A stretch of 64,000 bases of DNA from the NCBI RefSeq assembly GCF_000425445.1, contig NZ_AUDL01000015.1, positions 40,225 through 104,224 on the forward strand, in the 5' to 3' direction. Position numbers and translations under genes: made by a program. The notes under the pieces were generated by a model. The model was not told the DNA's origin. It did not search any database and saw nothing but the letters and a program-made list of their open reading frames with translations. This DNA is from Flavobacterium denitrificans DSM 15936. GTDB taxonomy: Bacteria; Bacteroidota; Bacteroidia; Flavobacteriales; Flavobacteriaceae. Each line of letters opens with the position of its first letter. Positions within the stretch are counted from its first letter, which is position 1. Shown in pieces: positions 1 through 8,020 of the stretch.

Positions 1-266
1 GTTATCAATATACTGTTGAACATTCGGTTTATGTGGTCGATAATGTAATTGGAAAAGGTATCGGATCTAAATTATTGACCGAATTAATTCGCTTAGCAAA
101 AGAACAGGGATATCATGTTATGATTGGCGCAATTGATGCTGATAACGCTGGAAGTATCGCTTTTCACGAACGCTTTGGATTTGTGGCAACAGGAACTTTG
201 CGCGAAGTTGGATATAAATTTGACCACTGGTTGGATTTAGTTTTTATGCAATTGATATTAGTTTAA
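1..266 (+). CDS. GNAT acetyltransferase, 3' part (phosphinothricin acetyltransferase-like)
   Basis: The gene is cut by the left edge of the window. The reading frame is open from base 3 with no in-window start needed, so only the C-terminal half is present. Visible motifs are the acetyl-CoA binding loop GKGIGSKL (the Q/RxxGxG/A signature of the GNAT fold), an IGAIDADNAGSIAFHERFGF segment and the ending HWLDLVFMQ. Together these are typical of phosphinothricin/methionine-sulfoximine N-acetyltransferase-like proteins. These enzymes transfer acetyl from acetyl-CoA to a small amine in the cytoplasm. The true substrate cannot be inferred from the sequence. Confidence 0.85.
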   Translation, partial: YQYTVEHSVYVVDNVIGKGIGSKLLTELIRLAKEQGYHVMIGAIDADNAGSIAFHERFGFVATGTLREVGYKFDHWLDLVFMQLILV

Positions 267-324
267 CTGCAATGGGCACAAAGTCCTACGCAAGGTTTGC
301 AAAAATTAATAAATAATTGTTTTT

Positions 325-395
325 GTCAGACTGAGCGAAGTCGAAGTCCCATAAAGTGATATTGCACTCGATACCTCGACTTCGCTCAGTCTGAC
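325..395. repeat. Inverted repeat, 20-bp arms (actgagcgaagtcga family)
   Basis: The left arm 325-344 (gtcagactgagcgaagtcga) is the exact reverse complement of the right arm 376-395. They are separated by 31 bases. It sits between two convergent genes and just before their shared terminator. From memory, this arm sequence recurs between genes in Flavobacterium genomes. Only one copy is in this window. Confidence 0.8.
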
Positions 396-405
396 ATCCA
401 AAAAA

Positions 406-441
406 AATCCACAAACTTGAATTTCTTCAAATTTGTGGATT
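406..441. terminator. Bidirectional terminator between GNAT and glutathione peroxidase genes
   Basis: The stem is aatccacaaacttga (406-420) paired with ttcaaatttgtggatt (426-441). It has A-runs before it and a run of nine T after it, so it can act in both directions. Confidence 0.8.
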
Positions 442-459
442 TTTTTTTTAATACTGCAA

Positions 460-1044
460 TTAACTTTTAATCCAATTAATTACTTCTGGATCTGTAACTA
501 ATGTTTTAGGTTTTATTACCTTAACTAATTGCCCTTTTTCATTAATCAAGTACTTTTGAAAATTCCACTCTACATCAGAATCTTGCAAACCATTTTTAGA
601 TTTCTGCGTCAAAAATTTATAAACTTCGCACATATCATCACCTTTTACAGAAACTTTGTCCATCATAGGGAAAGTTACACCATAATTTAATTGGCAAAAA
701 GTAGCGATTTCTTCATTTGTCCCTGGCTCCTGCCCAGCAAAATTATTTGCTGGAAAACCTACAATTACAAAGTTTTTGTCTTTGTACTCTTTATACACCG
801 CTTCTAGATCTTTGTATTGCGGTGTTAAACCACATTTTGAAGCTGTATTTACGATCATCACTTTCTTTCCCTTTAATGATGAAAAATCAAAAGTGTTTCC
901 CGATAAATCTTCAACTTTGAATTGGTAAATGGTTCCTTCTGCCATATTTTTTTCTGTTTTAGATTTCTTATTACTCGTTTGAGCTTGAGTTTGAGCGACT
1001 ATCATAAAAAGTGCACTGCAAACTAAAAATACTATTTTTTTCAT
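460..1044 (-). CDS. Glutathione peroxidase family protein (secreted, Cys type)
   Basis: A thiol peroxidase that reduces hydrogen or lipid peroxides, using glutathione or, in most bacteria, thioredoxin. The 194-residue protein begins with a signal peptide (residues 1-21, ending TQA), so it acts outside the cytoplasm. The peroxidatic residue is Cys71 in NTASKCGLT, where some homologs carry selenocysteine. Gln105 (FPANNFAGQEPG) and Trp160/Asn161 (WNFQKYL) complete the catalytic tetrad. Cys117 lies where the resolving cysteine of thioredoxin-dependent members is found. The gene is monocistronic and convergent with the GNAT gene. Family assignment is firm. The electron donor is inferred. Confidence 0.93.
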   Translation of the reverse strand: MKKIVFLVCSALFMIVAQTQAQTSNKKSKTEKNMAEGTIYQFKVEDLSGNTFDFSSLKGKKVMIVNTASKCGLTPQYKDLEAVYKEYKDKNFVIVGFPANNFAGQEPGTNEEIATFCQLNYGVTFPMMDKVSVKGDDMCEVYKFLTQKSKNGLQDSDVEWNFQKYLINEKGQLVKVIKPKTLVTDPEVINWIKS

Positions 1045-1400
1045 TGTTTAATTTTTTATAAAATTAGTTAAAATCTGTTTTACAAAAGGACTTTGATCGC
1101 TATATTTTGACTTAAAGATTAGTTAAAAAAAATGAAGCCTAACGTTAATCAGACGTTAGGCTTCCCCCCATACAAACAAATCAAACCATGAATTAATTAT
1201 TATGCCTTATTCTATTTCTTATTTGAAATATAGTTGATGCCGCTCGGTTGAATGAAAAATTATTTTGTAAATCCTAATTCGCATTTTCATTTAATTCTTT
1301 TATGGCTTGTACAATGGATTTTACTCGTTTATAATACAAAAAATACACTTTAAAAATAATTTTCGGTTTGGAAGTCCGAGGACATCAACTATGAATTGTT
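1045..1400. other. Intergenic region upstream of glutathione peroxidase; no convincing gene
   Basis: AT-rich DNA. Apart from the hairpin at 1134-1164, the only coding-like trace is on the minus strand at about 1229-1336. This is a 36-codon open stretch with no ATG, ending in a plausible helix (KSIVQAIKELNENAN). It may be a decayed gene fragment. I do not call it as a gene. Confidence 0.4.
1134..1164 (-). terminator. Terminator hairpin, minus-strand polarity
   Basis: The stem gaagcctaacgt (1134-1145) pairs perfectly with acgttaggcttc over a 7-base loop. The adjoining A-run (1124-1133) reads as a T-run on the minus strand. It would end a minus-strand transcript starting between here and 1600, consistent with the small ORF at 1401-1535 being transcribed. 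Confidence 0.7.
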
Positions 1401-1535
1401 TTACATCTGAATCTTAAAAACTGAAAAATTCAGCTTTTTTATATCTTTACTATTATCACTATTACCAAAGTGTGTTACGGCTAAAACATTCGTTAGCGCT
1501 ATAATCAAAATCTTTAAACTATTTATTTTATTCAT
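1401..1535 (-). CDS. Possible small protein, 44 residues
   Basis: Candidate only. ATG at 1535 (complement) opens 44 codons to TAA at 1401. The protein has a hydrophobic N-terminus (about residues 6-20) followed by a polar segment with several Ser, Asn and Lys. An A-rich stretch precedes the start, as for many genes here, and a minus-strand terminator hairpin lies downstream at 1134-1164. No family is recognised. It could be a small exported or membrane peptide, or chance. Confidence 0.3.
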   Translation of the reverse strand: MNKINSLKILIIALTNVLAVTHFGNSDNSKDIKKLNFSVFKIQM

Positions 1536-1854
1536 TTTGTTTTAATTTTGGTTCACACTATTTTTTTGATCTTTAAAAAATAAATTTTGTTTATCAGATA
1601 TCTAGAAATATTAGACAAACAAAAAATGCCTTTAATCTATTTCCTACTTATTTCATTCTAAATTCATGTACGTAATTGGATTGTTTTTGGTTTTAAAAAA
1701 ATGATTTTTTTTTATTTTTTTTTTACCAAGCCCTGTTTTTATTGAGTTTATGATTGTCAAAAAAAATGTTTTTTTCATAAAAAAATGATTTATCTTTATG
1801 TCTGGCGATAAAATACTGTTAAATTATTTTTTGTTTAAGCTTAAATCCAAATCT

Positions 1855-2385
1855 ATGAGTCAAGAAGAATTATTAGTTTTAATTTATGAGAAAGACGAAA
1901 GAGCTTTCACGCATTTGTACGATATGTACTCAAAAAGTTTATTTTCGGTCATTAATGTATTGATCAAAAATCGCGAAGAAGCTGAAGATGTTTTGCAGGA
2001 AGTTTTTGTGAAAATTTGGAAAAACATCGATTCGTACAACGAAAGTAAAGGCCGATTTTATACCTGGATCCTTAATATTGCTAGAAATACATCTATTGAT
2101 ACATTAAGATCCAAAAATTATAATAACACTCAAAAAAACCTTTCATCAGATAATTTCGTAAATCTGTTAGACGAGAGCAATAAATTAAGCAACAAATTGG
2201 ATGCGATTGGAATTCAAGAGTTCGTAAAGAAGCTGAAACCAAAATGTATCGAAATAATTAATTTATTATTCTTCAAAGGATATACCCAACAAGAAGCTTC
2301 AGAAGAATTGGCAATGCCATTGGGAACTATCAAAACACAAAACAGAAACTGTATTAATGACTTAAGAAATTATCTAAAAATATAA
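1855..2385 (+). CDS. ECF-type RNA polymerase sigma-70 factor
   Basis: Sigma-70 region 2 spans about residues 10-80 of the 176-residue protein, with the DVLQEVFVKIWK helix and the FYTWILNIARNTSIDTLR promoter-melting segment. Region 4 covers about residues 120-170, with the helix-turn-helix GYTQQEASEELAMPLGTIKTQNR. An in-frame ATG also exists at 1798. I prefer 1855 (MSQEEL) because region 2 begins right after it and because a TATCTTTA -7-like box overlaps the upstream ATG at 1791-1798. The stop overlaps the anti-sigma start by one base, a sign of translational coupling. It presumably directs RNA polymerase to an envelope-stress or similar regulon under control of the next gene. Confidence 0.9.
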   Translation: MSQEELLVLIYEKDERAFTHLYDMYSKSLFSVINVLIKNREEAEDVLQEVFVKIWKNIDSYNESKGRFYTWILNIARNTSIDTLRSKNYNNTQKNLSSDNFVNLLDESNKLSNKLDAIGIQEFVKKLKPKCIEIINLLFFKGYTQQEASEELAMPLGTIKTQNRNCINDLRNYLKI

Positions 2386-3173
2386 TGGAAGCACAAGAAT
2401 ATATTGAATCAGGAACTTTAGAGCTATATGTTTATGGCTTATTGACCGAAACTGAAAATCTAGAAATTGCCGAATTGGCGAAGAAAAACCCAGAAGTTTT
2501 ACAAGAAATTATTTCGATCGAAAAGGCGATTGTTGCTTTGTCGTCAAGCTTCTCTCCTTTCCATTCGGTTGCAAATTTTGAGAAAATAAAAGCCCGATTA
2601 GAGCTTAAACACGGCAAGGTAGTCGACATGAAACCAGCATCAAACTGGTCACAATATGTAGGATGGGCTGCAGCAGTGCTTTTACTGCTTGGTTTAGGCT
2701 ATCAAACTTTGGAATTGACAAAAACCAAAGAAGCCATCAGCACAGTGGGAACTGAAAAAAGCAAAATTGAAAGAGATTATGCTTTTTTAGATCAGCAAAA
2801 TAAAGAAACCGAGAAAAGTTTAGCTATCGTTAGAGATGTAAAAAATACTGGTGTAACACTTGGCGGCCAAGCAGTTTCTCCAACATCATTTGCAAAAGTA
2901 TATTGGAACAAAGACACCAAAACAACTTATATAGATGCTGCGGGACTTCCAAAACCTCCAAAAGGAATGGTTTATCAAGTTTGGGCATTAAAATTAAGTC
3001 CCGTATTGACACCGACAAGTATTGGTTTATTGAGCGATTTCGAAGGAAATTCTAATAAAATTTTCGCTGTTGATCGCACAAATGAAGCGGAAGCTTTTGG
3101 GATTACTCTTGAACCAGCAGGCGGAAGTTTGACTCCGACAATGACACAACTTTATACATTAGGAAAAGTTTAA
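2385..3173 (+). CDS. Anti-sigma factor, RskA-like
   Basis: A membrane anti-sigma factor expected to hold the preceding ECF sigma factor inactive. The N-terminal cytoplasmic part (about residues 1-85) contains the zinc-less anti-sigma helix region (YIESGTLELYVYGLLTETE). A single transmembrane helix follows at about residues 88-106 (YVGWAAAVLLLLGLGY), then a coiled-coil stretch. The periplasmic C-terminal domain is of the anti-sigma-K (RskA) type, with the pattern KVYWNKDTKTTYIDAAGLPKPP and MVYQVWAL. The start codon overlaps the sigma gene's stop (TAATG). A strong terminator follows. The inducing signal is unknown. Confidence 0.88.
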   Translation: MEAQEYIESGTLELYVYGLLTETENLEIAELAKKNPEVLQEIISIEKAIVALSSSFSPFHSVANFEKIKARLELKHGKVVDMKPASNWSQYVGWAAAVLLLLGLGYQTLELTKTKEAISTVGTEKSKIERDYAFLDQQNKETEKSLAIVRDVKNTGVTLGGQAVSPTSFAKVYWNKDTKTTYIDAAGLPKPPKGMVYQVWALKLSPVLTPTSIGLLSDFEGNSNKIFAVDRTNEAEAFGITLEPAGGSLTPTMTQLYTLGKV

Positions 3174-3196
3174 AATTGAAATTTCATAAAAACATG

Positions 3197-3231
3197 AAGC
3201 GCATATTAGTTTTAATATGCGCTTTTTTATT
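3197..3231 (+). terminator. Rho-independent terminator after the sigma/anti-sigma pair
   Basis: The stem aagcgcatatt (3197-3207) pairs with aatatgcgctt (3214-3224) and is followed by a T-run. Confidence 0.85.
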
Positions 3232-3264
3232 ATTTTTAATTGATTATTTACCAAATACCACATC

Positions 3265-3648
3265 ATGAACGGAAATTTCTTTTTAAGAATTGCGGTTGCT
3301 ATTATCCTCCTTACACATTCTGTCTTTGGAATGTTTAATAATGGTATTAATGATTTTGGGAATTTGTATTTAAATCAAATTGGTTTTGCTCCTTTTGGTG
3401 TATTTCTTGCGTGGAGCATCAAATTATCTCATGTAATTGCCGCTGTACTTCTGCTTCTGAATAAATACATTAAACTTGCTGGATTTGTAACCATTTTTGT
3501 TTTAGTAATGGGAATTATTCTCGTTCATTTTCAAGAAGGTTGGTTTGTTGTTGGGGGTGGAAGAAACGGCGTTGAATATAACTTTTTGCTTATTATAGTT
3601 TTGCTGGCAATCATGTTCCCGAATGGCTTTAAAAAGAATACTATTTAA
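3265..3648 (+). CDS. DoxX family membrane protein
   Basis: A 127-residue protein with four predicted membrane helices. It has the DoxX pattern: an N-terminal helix with RIAVAIILLTHSVFG, then AFLAWSIK-type and LLLLNKYIKLAGF segments, and a C-terminal helix LLIIVLLAIMFPNG. DoxX-like proteins are small inner-membrane proteins, some linked to quinone or thiol redox chemistry. The role here is not known. The next gene starts 25 bases downstream. Confidence 0.75.
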   Translation: MNGNFFLRIAVAIILLTHSVFGMFNNGINDFGNLYLNQIGFAPFGVFLAWSIKLSHVIAAVLLLLNKYIKLAGFVTIFVLVMGIILVHFQEGWFVVGGGRNGVEYNFLLIIVLLAIMFPNGFKKNTI

Positions 3649-3673
3649 ATCGAAATATAATACCACACAATTA

Positions 3674-4408
3674 ATGGAAATAATCTGTAAAAACTGCCAT
3701 CACGTTTATAAAGGACATTACTGTGGCAATTGCGGACAACCCGCTGCAACTCACAAAATAAATGCTCATTTTTTATGGCACGATATTCAGCATGGTTTAC
3801 TGCATTTTGACAAAGGAATTACCTATTCGTTAAAACAACTCTTTACAAGACCCGGACATTCGGTACGTAAATTTATTGAAGGAAAACGTGTGAAACATTT
3901 TAAACCGCTTTCTTTAGTTGTTGTTTTAGCAACACTTTACGGGGTGCTATATCATTATTACCACATCAATACATTCCCAGATGCAAAAGATGGCAAAATG
4001 GATTATAGCGAGTTTAATGAATGGATGGCAATGCATTTCTCGTGGGTAACTATCGGTACAATTCCGCTTTATACTATTGGAACTTATACCGTTTTCAAAA
4101 AGCAAGGATATAACTTTTTTGAGTTTTTTGTTTTAAATACTTTTAAGGCATCGCAACGTCTTTTTGTACAGATTTTGACATTCCCAATATTGCTTTATTT
4201 GAATGGAACACCTCATATTCATAAATTTTCAAACGCAACATATTTGATTGGGTTGATTTTAATATTTTGGACTAATATTCAGTTTTTCAATAAAATATCA
4301 AAAACAAAAGCTTTCTTTTTAAGCATCTTAAGTCACCTGATATTCCTAACCTGCTTTTGTATCGTTATAGGAATAATACTTGCAATTTTGGGAAAACTTC
4401 CCAACTAA
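3674..4408 (+). CDS. DUF3667 membrane protein with N-terminal zinc ribbon
   Basis: The 244-residue protein starts with a zinc ribbon, C5-x2-C8 and C17-x2-C20 (CKNCHHVYKGHYCGNCGQ). The DUF3667 signature follows (DIQHGLLHFDKGITYSLKQL, RPGHSVRKFIEGKRVKHFKPL), then about five membrane helices. The family is widespread in Bacteroidota and has no established function. An upstream in-frame ATG at 3623 lies inside the DoxX gene. I chose 3674 because the zinc ribbon starts there and the spacing to DoxX is then normal. A bidirectional terminator follows. Confidence 0.82.
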   Translation: MEIICKNCHHVYKGHYCGNCGQPAATHKINAHFLWHDIQHGLLHFDKGITYSLKQLFTRPGHSVRKFIEGKRVKHFKPLSLVVVLATLYGVLYHYYHINTFPDAKDGKMDYSEFNEWMAMHFSWVTIGTIPLYTIGTYTVFKKQGYNFFEFFVLNTFKASQRLFVQILTFPILLYLNGTPHIHKFSNATYLIGLILIFWTNIQFFNKISKTKAFFLSILSHLIFLTCFCIVIGIILAILGKLPN

Positions 4409-4427
4409 TAAGTAAAGGATTCTAAAA

Positions 4428-4463
4428 TAAAAAAGGTTCAACTATTTAGCTGAACCTTTTTTT
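4428..4463. terminator. Bidirectional terminator
   Basis: aaaaggttca (4431-4440) pairs with tgaacctttt (4451-4460), with A- and T-runs on either side. It separates two convergent genes. Confidence 0.85.
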
Positions 4464-4490
4464 ATGAATTAATAATTTCTTTGAAAGCAA

Positions 4491-7400
4491 TTATTTCTTT
4501 TTCACTTTTTTGTTTTTGTAATATTTATGATATTTCGGATATGTCAAAGCTCCAATCAAGGCAATAGTAGCCATTGAATAATAAATCCAATTTAAAGAAT
4601 GCGCCTCTCCGCTTGCATATGAATGCAGACCAACCAAGTGGAAATTAACCCCATAATAAGTAAACAAAATTGAAATAAAGGCAAACATAGTCATCAAATT
4701 GAAGAACCATTTTCCGCGCAATGCTGGTACAAAACGAGCGTGAATCACAAATGCATAAACCATAATCGAGATTAAAGCCCATGTTTCTTTTGGATCCCAT
4801 CCCCAATAGCGTCCCCAACTTTCATTTGCCCATTGCCCTCCTAAAAAGTTTCCAATCGTCAACATGATAAGTCCAATTGTTATTGCCATTTCATTAATGT
4901 AGCTTACCTCTTTTATGTGCAATTCCATTTTAGCTTTGTTTTTATCATTTGTAAAAAAGATCAATACTAAAGCAACAAAACCTAAAATCATTCCTAATGC
5001 AGTTGGACCATAACTTGCTACAATTACAGCAACGTGAATCATTAACCAATATGAATTAAGAACCGGTTGCAAGTTTGCAATTTCAGGATCGATCCAGTTC
5101 AAGTATGCTGCCATTAAAATCATCGCTGTTACAAAGGCAGATGAAGCAACTGTCAATTTAGATTTTCTATCAAAAGCTAATCCAAAGAACATTGTTGACC
5201 AAGCGACATAAACTATAGATTCGTAAGCGTTACTCCAAGGTGCATGACCCGAAATATACCATCTTGCTATCAATCCTAAAGTATGAATCACAAATAAAAG
5301 CCCGACCATAACATGGAAAACGTTTACAGTAATACGAAGCCATTTTTTCTCAAAAAAGATATTTAACATCGTAAAAAGCAACATAAAGATTGCAACAGTT
5401 ATGTACCAATACGGTAATTTTTGAAAAACATCGTATTTGTTGTATGCAATTTCGGCATCAATTTTTTGTTCGCTTGGAAGAACTTTTGCTCCAAATTTCT
5501 TTTGAAAACCATTAATACTTTCCAATAATTGATCAGCAGTATCCCAATTTTTAGAAATGGAACCATTGTTTAAGGCACTAAAATACAATGGGATTATCTG
5601 TTTTACGTACGTAGAGTCCATTCCTTTTAGACCTGCATTTTCACGCTCTAAATATGAAACCCATTTGTGGTTTGGATCATTTGGAATAGGGAAAATCCTC
5701 AAGATACTGCCACTCAAAGCAGATTCCATCAAGTTTACTTTTTTATCAGTTTCTATAAAGTCTTTCTCAAAACTATTTGGATTTGCTGCTTTATAGGCTG
5801 CGTCCAAATACGGTGATAATTTGTAATTTCCGTTCTCATCAAAAAACTTAACAAATGGCGCAAATTTATCTTTAGAATCAATTCCGATAATTTTACGGAT
5901 ACTGTCATTTTTAGTATTAAGATAAATAATAGGAACTTGAATCCAAACTTGAGCGTATTGTGTCATTGACAAGAAAACCTGGTCAGAATTCATTCCGTTA
6001 TACTTGTCATCGTGGCTTACTTTTCTAAGCAATTCAGATGAGAATGTATTGATAGGCTTCATCCTTCCTCCAGCATCCTGAATAACCAAGCGTCCAAATT
6101 TAGCAGCATGTGCTTCAGGTGCTTTATAAATTGTCAATAGCGAATCCAATTGTTTTTTGCTTGGTGGAGCCACTACATGATTTGCGTGATCGTTTGGATC
6201 TGCAGTGTGGTTATGATCGTGATCATGTGAGTGAACATGAGGATTTTGTTGTGCAAAACCGCTCAAACTGATCATTAAAACTAAAATTGTAATTAGTTTT
6301 TCTTTTTTCTTTTGAATAGCGTCCAATTTCTTTTTCAAATCTCCAAAACGAGAATGTTTAGTAAACATAATTGCCATTAATCCAATATATAAAAGGAAAT
6401 ATCCAAAATAAGTAATATTGGTTCCCCAAAAATCATGATTTACTGATAACACAGTTCCTTTTTCATCTGGATCAAATGACGATTGGAAAAAACGGAAACC
6501 TTTATGATCCAAAACATGGTTCATATAAATTCTAGCATCAAAAGTATCTGCCGAATCTTGAACAGTAACCTGGCTTTCAAAAGCAGAATAACTTTTTTCT
6601 GTTCCCGGATATTTTGTTGCAATAAAATCATTCAATCTAACTTTGAAAGGCAACACATAAGCCTTGCTTCCAAAAAACAAACTGTATTCAATTTTACCGA
6701 TTTTTACCGTTTGAGGCTCCCCTATACTTCCTTTAGAGCCTAAAAGACGTACTTGTTTTTCCTGACCGTCAGCTTTTATTTTTACAAATAATGCATCAGT
6801 ATGTGATTTTGCTTTAAAGTCATTGCTAGATTCGTAATCCACCACTCCTTTAATAGCTGGATCTGGAAACACAATTCGGATATCGCCAATACTGTAAAGC
6901 GAACGCATCATCAAAGGCTGTACATTATCTTTGGTTACAGTTCCTTTTAATTTATCTGCCATTCGCATAAATTCACCTTCAAATGGCGTTTGTATGGTAT
7001 ATTTATCTCCTTTTGTGTTAATGTTAATTGCACCGTCTGTTTGTTTATTTAATGCAAACAAAACATTGTGAATATTTTGAACTTCTCCTTCTTTCAAGAA
7101 ATGCTCTTCACGTCCGCCGGCTCCTGCTTCAACTAACTTTAGGTAAAGTGTTCCTTTTGGATCTGGTTTTATGGTTTCTTTTGCTCCCATGATGTAATTA
7201 ACGTAACTCACTTCAAACGGAGTCTCGTCAAATTTTCCTGATAGAGTAAAATCATTATTAGTTACAGGTGACAATAAAAGACTTTTATCAAAAACTCTTC
7301 GTTTCATTTCGCCTTTATATTCTCCATCAGCAAAAACGGTAATGAATGTTTTATCTGAATAAACTTGATTTTCTGCAGCGCCTTCGCGAATTGGCATCAT

Positions 7401-7709
7401 TCCTTCATAACTGATATAACGAGTAATAAAAGCTCCTAAAAGGATAAAAACAAAAGCAAGGTGAAGTAATAAAGTTGCCCATTTTTCTTTTTTAAGCAAT
7501 TGATAACGTTTGATGTTTCCGAAGAAATTAATCATAAAAATAGCCATTATAGCTTCAAACCACCAAGTATTGTAAATTAAGATTCTTGCCGTATCTGTAT
7601 TGTATTTACTTTCGATAAAAGTTCCAATACCCATTGCTATCGCAAATGTTAAGAAAAGAACAGCCATTAAGCGTGTAGAAAACAAAAAAGAGAATATTTT
7701 TTTATCCAT
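4491..7709 (-). CDS. Fused cytochrome c biogenesis protein (ResB-CcsA, System II)
   Basis: System II haem handling: exports haem and ligates it to apocytochrome c in the periplasm. The N-terminal part (to about residue 460) is ResB/Ccs1-like, with three early membrane helices, a large periplasmic domain and a returning helix. The C-terminal part is CcsA, with several helices and the WWD haem-binding motif WGRYWGWDPKETW at about residue 965. The two are fused, giving 1072 residues as is usual in Bacteroidota. Between them is a second signal-like helix ending GFAQQ and a His/Asp-rich linker (HVHSHDHDHNH, about residues 491-511). ATG at 7709 (MDKKIF) is preferred over 7769 because the longer start adds a non-conserved tail. 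Confidence 0.92.
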   Translation of the reverse strand: MDKKIFSFLFSTRLMAVLFLTFAIAMGIGTFIESKYNTDTARILIYNTWWFEAIMAIFMINFFGNIKRYQLLKKEKWATLLLHLAFVFILLGAFITRYISYEGMMPIREGAAENQVYSDKTFITVFADGEYKGEMKRRVFDKSLLLSPVTNNDFTLSGKFDETPFEVSYVNYIMGAKETIKPDPKGTLYLKLVEAGAGGREEHFLKEGEVQNIHNVLFALNKQTDGAININTKGDKYTIQTPFEGEFMRMADKLKGTVTKDNVQPLMMRSLYSIGDIRIVFPDPAIKGVVDYESSNDFKAKSHTDALFVKIKADGQEKQVRLLGSKGSIGEPQTVKIGKIEYSLFFGSKAYVLPFKVRLNDFIATKYPGTEKSYSAFESQVTVQDSADTFDARIYMNHVLDHKGFRFFQSSFDPDEKGTVLSVNHDFWGTNITYFGYFLLYIGLMAIMFTKHSRFGDLKKKLDAIQKKKEKLITILVLMISLSGFAQQNPHVHSHDHDHNHTADPNDHANHVVAPPSKKQLDSLLTIYKAPEAHAAKFGRLVIQDAGGRMKPINTFSSELLRKVSHDDKYNGMNSDQVFLSMTQYAQVWIQVPIIYLNTKNDSIRKIIGIDSKDKFAPFVKFFDENGNYKLSPYLDAAYKAANPNSFEKDFIETDKKVNLMESALSGSILRIFPIPNDPNHKWVSYLERENAGLKGMDSTYVKQIIPLYFSALNNGSISKNWDTADQLLESINGFQKKFGAKVLPSEQKIDAEIAYNKYDVFQKLPYWYITVAIFMLLFTMLNIFFEKKWLRITVNVFHVMVGLLFVIHTLGLIARWYISGHAPWSNAYESIVYVAWSTMFFGLAFDRKSKLTVASSAFVTAMILMAAYLNWIDPEIANLQPVLNSYWLMIHVAVIVASYGPTALGMILGFVALVLIFFTNDKNKAKMELHIKEVSYINEMAITIGLIMLTIGNFLGGQWANESWGRYWGWDPKETWALISIMVYAFVIHARFVPALRGKWFFNLMTMFAFISILFTYYGVNFHLVGLHSYASGEAHSLNWIYYSMATIALIGALTYPKYHKYYKNKKVKKK

Positions 7710-7873
7710 TTTTGAGGAATTACATTGTATAAAAGTGGCACAAAAGTACTTAAAAATGTTGAGTTCCAATATTTGAGATTTGTTAATAAAAACTAAAAGT
7801 AGATAGTCATTTTTATAAAAAGACGCCTAAAAGTAAGTTAATCATTACAAAAACAAACTATTCAATATTTTTT

Positions 7874-7902
7874 TTGAATATTGATAATTTTTCATAGTTT
7901 TG
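7874..7902 (+). promoter_or_regulatory. Bacteroidetes-type promoter of the GH28 gene
   Basis: TTG at 7874-7876, an 18-base spacer, then TAGTTTTG at 7895-7902, a full match to the TAnnTTTG -7 element. The predicted start of transcription falls inside the palindrome that follows, about 110 bases before the GH28 start codon. Confidence 0.7.
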
Positions 7903-7916
7903 TGTAATCGATTACA
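7903..7916. promoter_or_regulatory. 14-bp palindromic operator (LacI-family-like)
   Basis: tgtaatcgattaca is a perfect palindrome with a central CG. It abuts the -7 box and covers the predicted transcription start, the classic position for a repressor site. The central CG and A/T-rich half-sites resemble LacI/PurR-family operators. No regulator gene is in the window. Confidence 0.6.
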
Positions 7917-8020
7917 TTTTTAATTTGTCTTTTTTAAACAAAGAAATTTCCATTTTTCTCAAAATGAAAGCTTGAAAATAAATAATCGTTTATTAACTAT
8001 CTCTTTTTAAATCTATTAAA

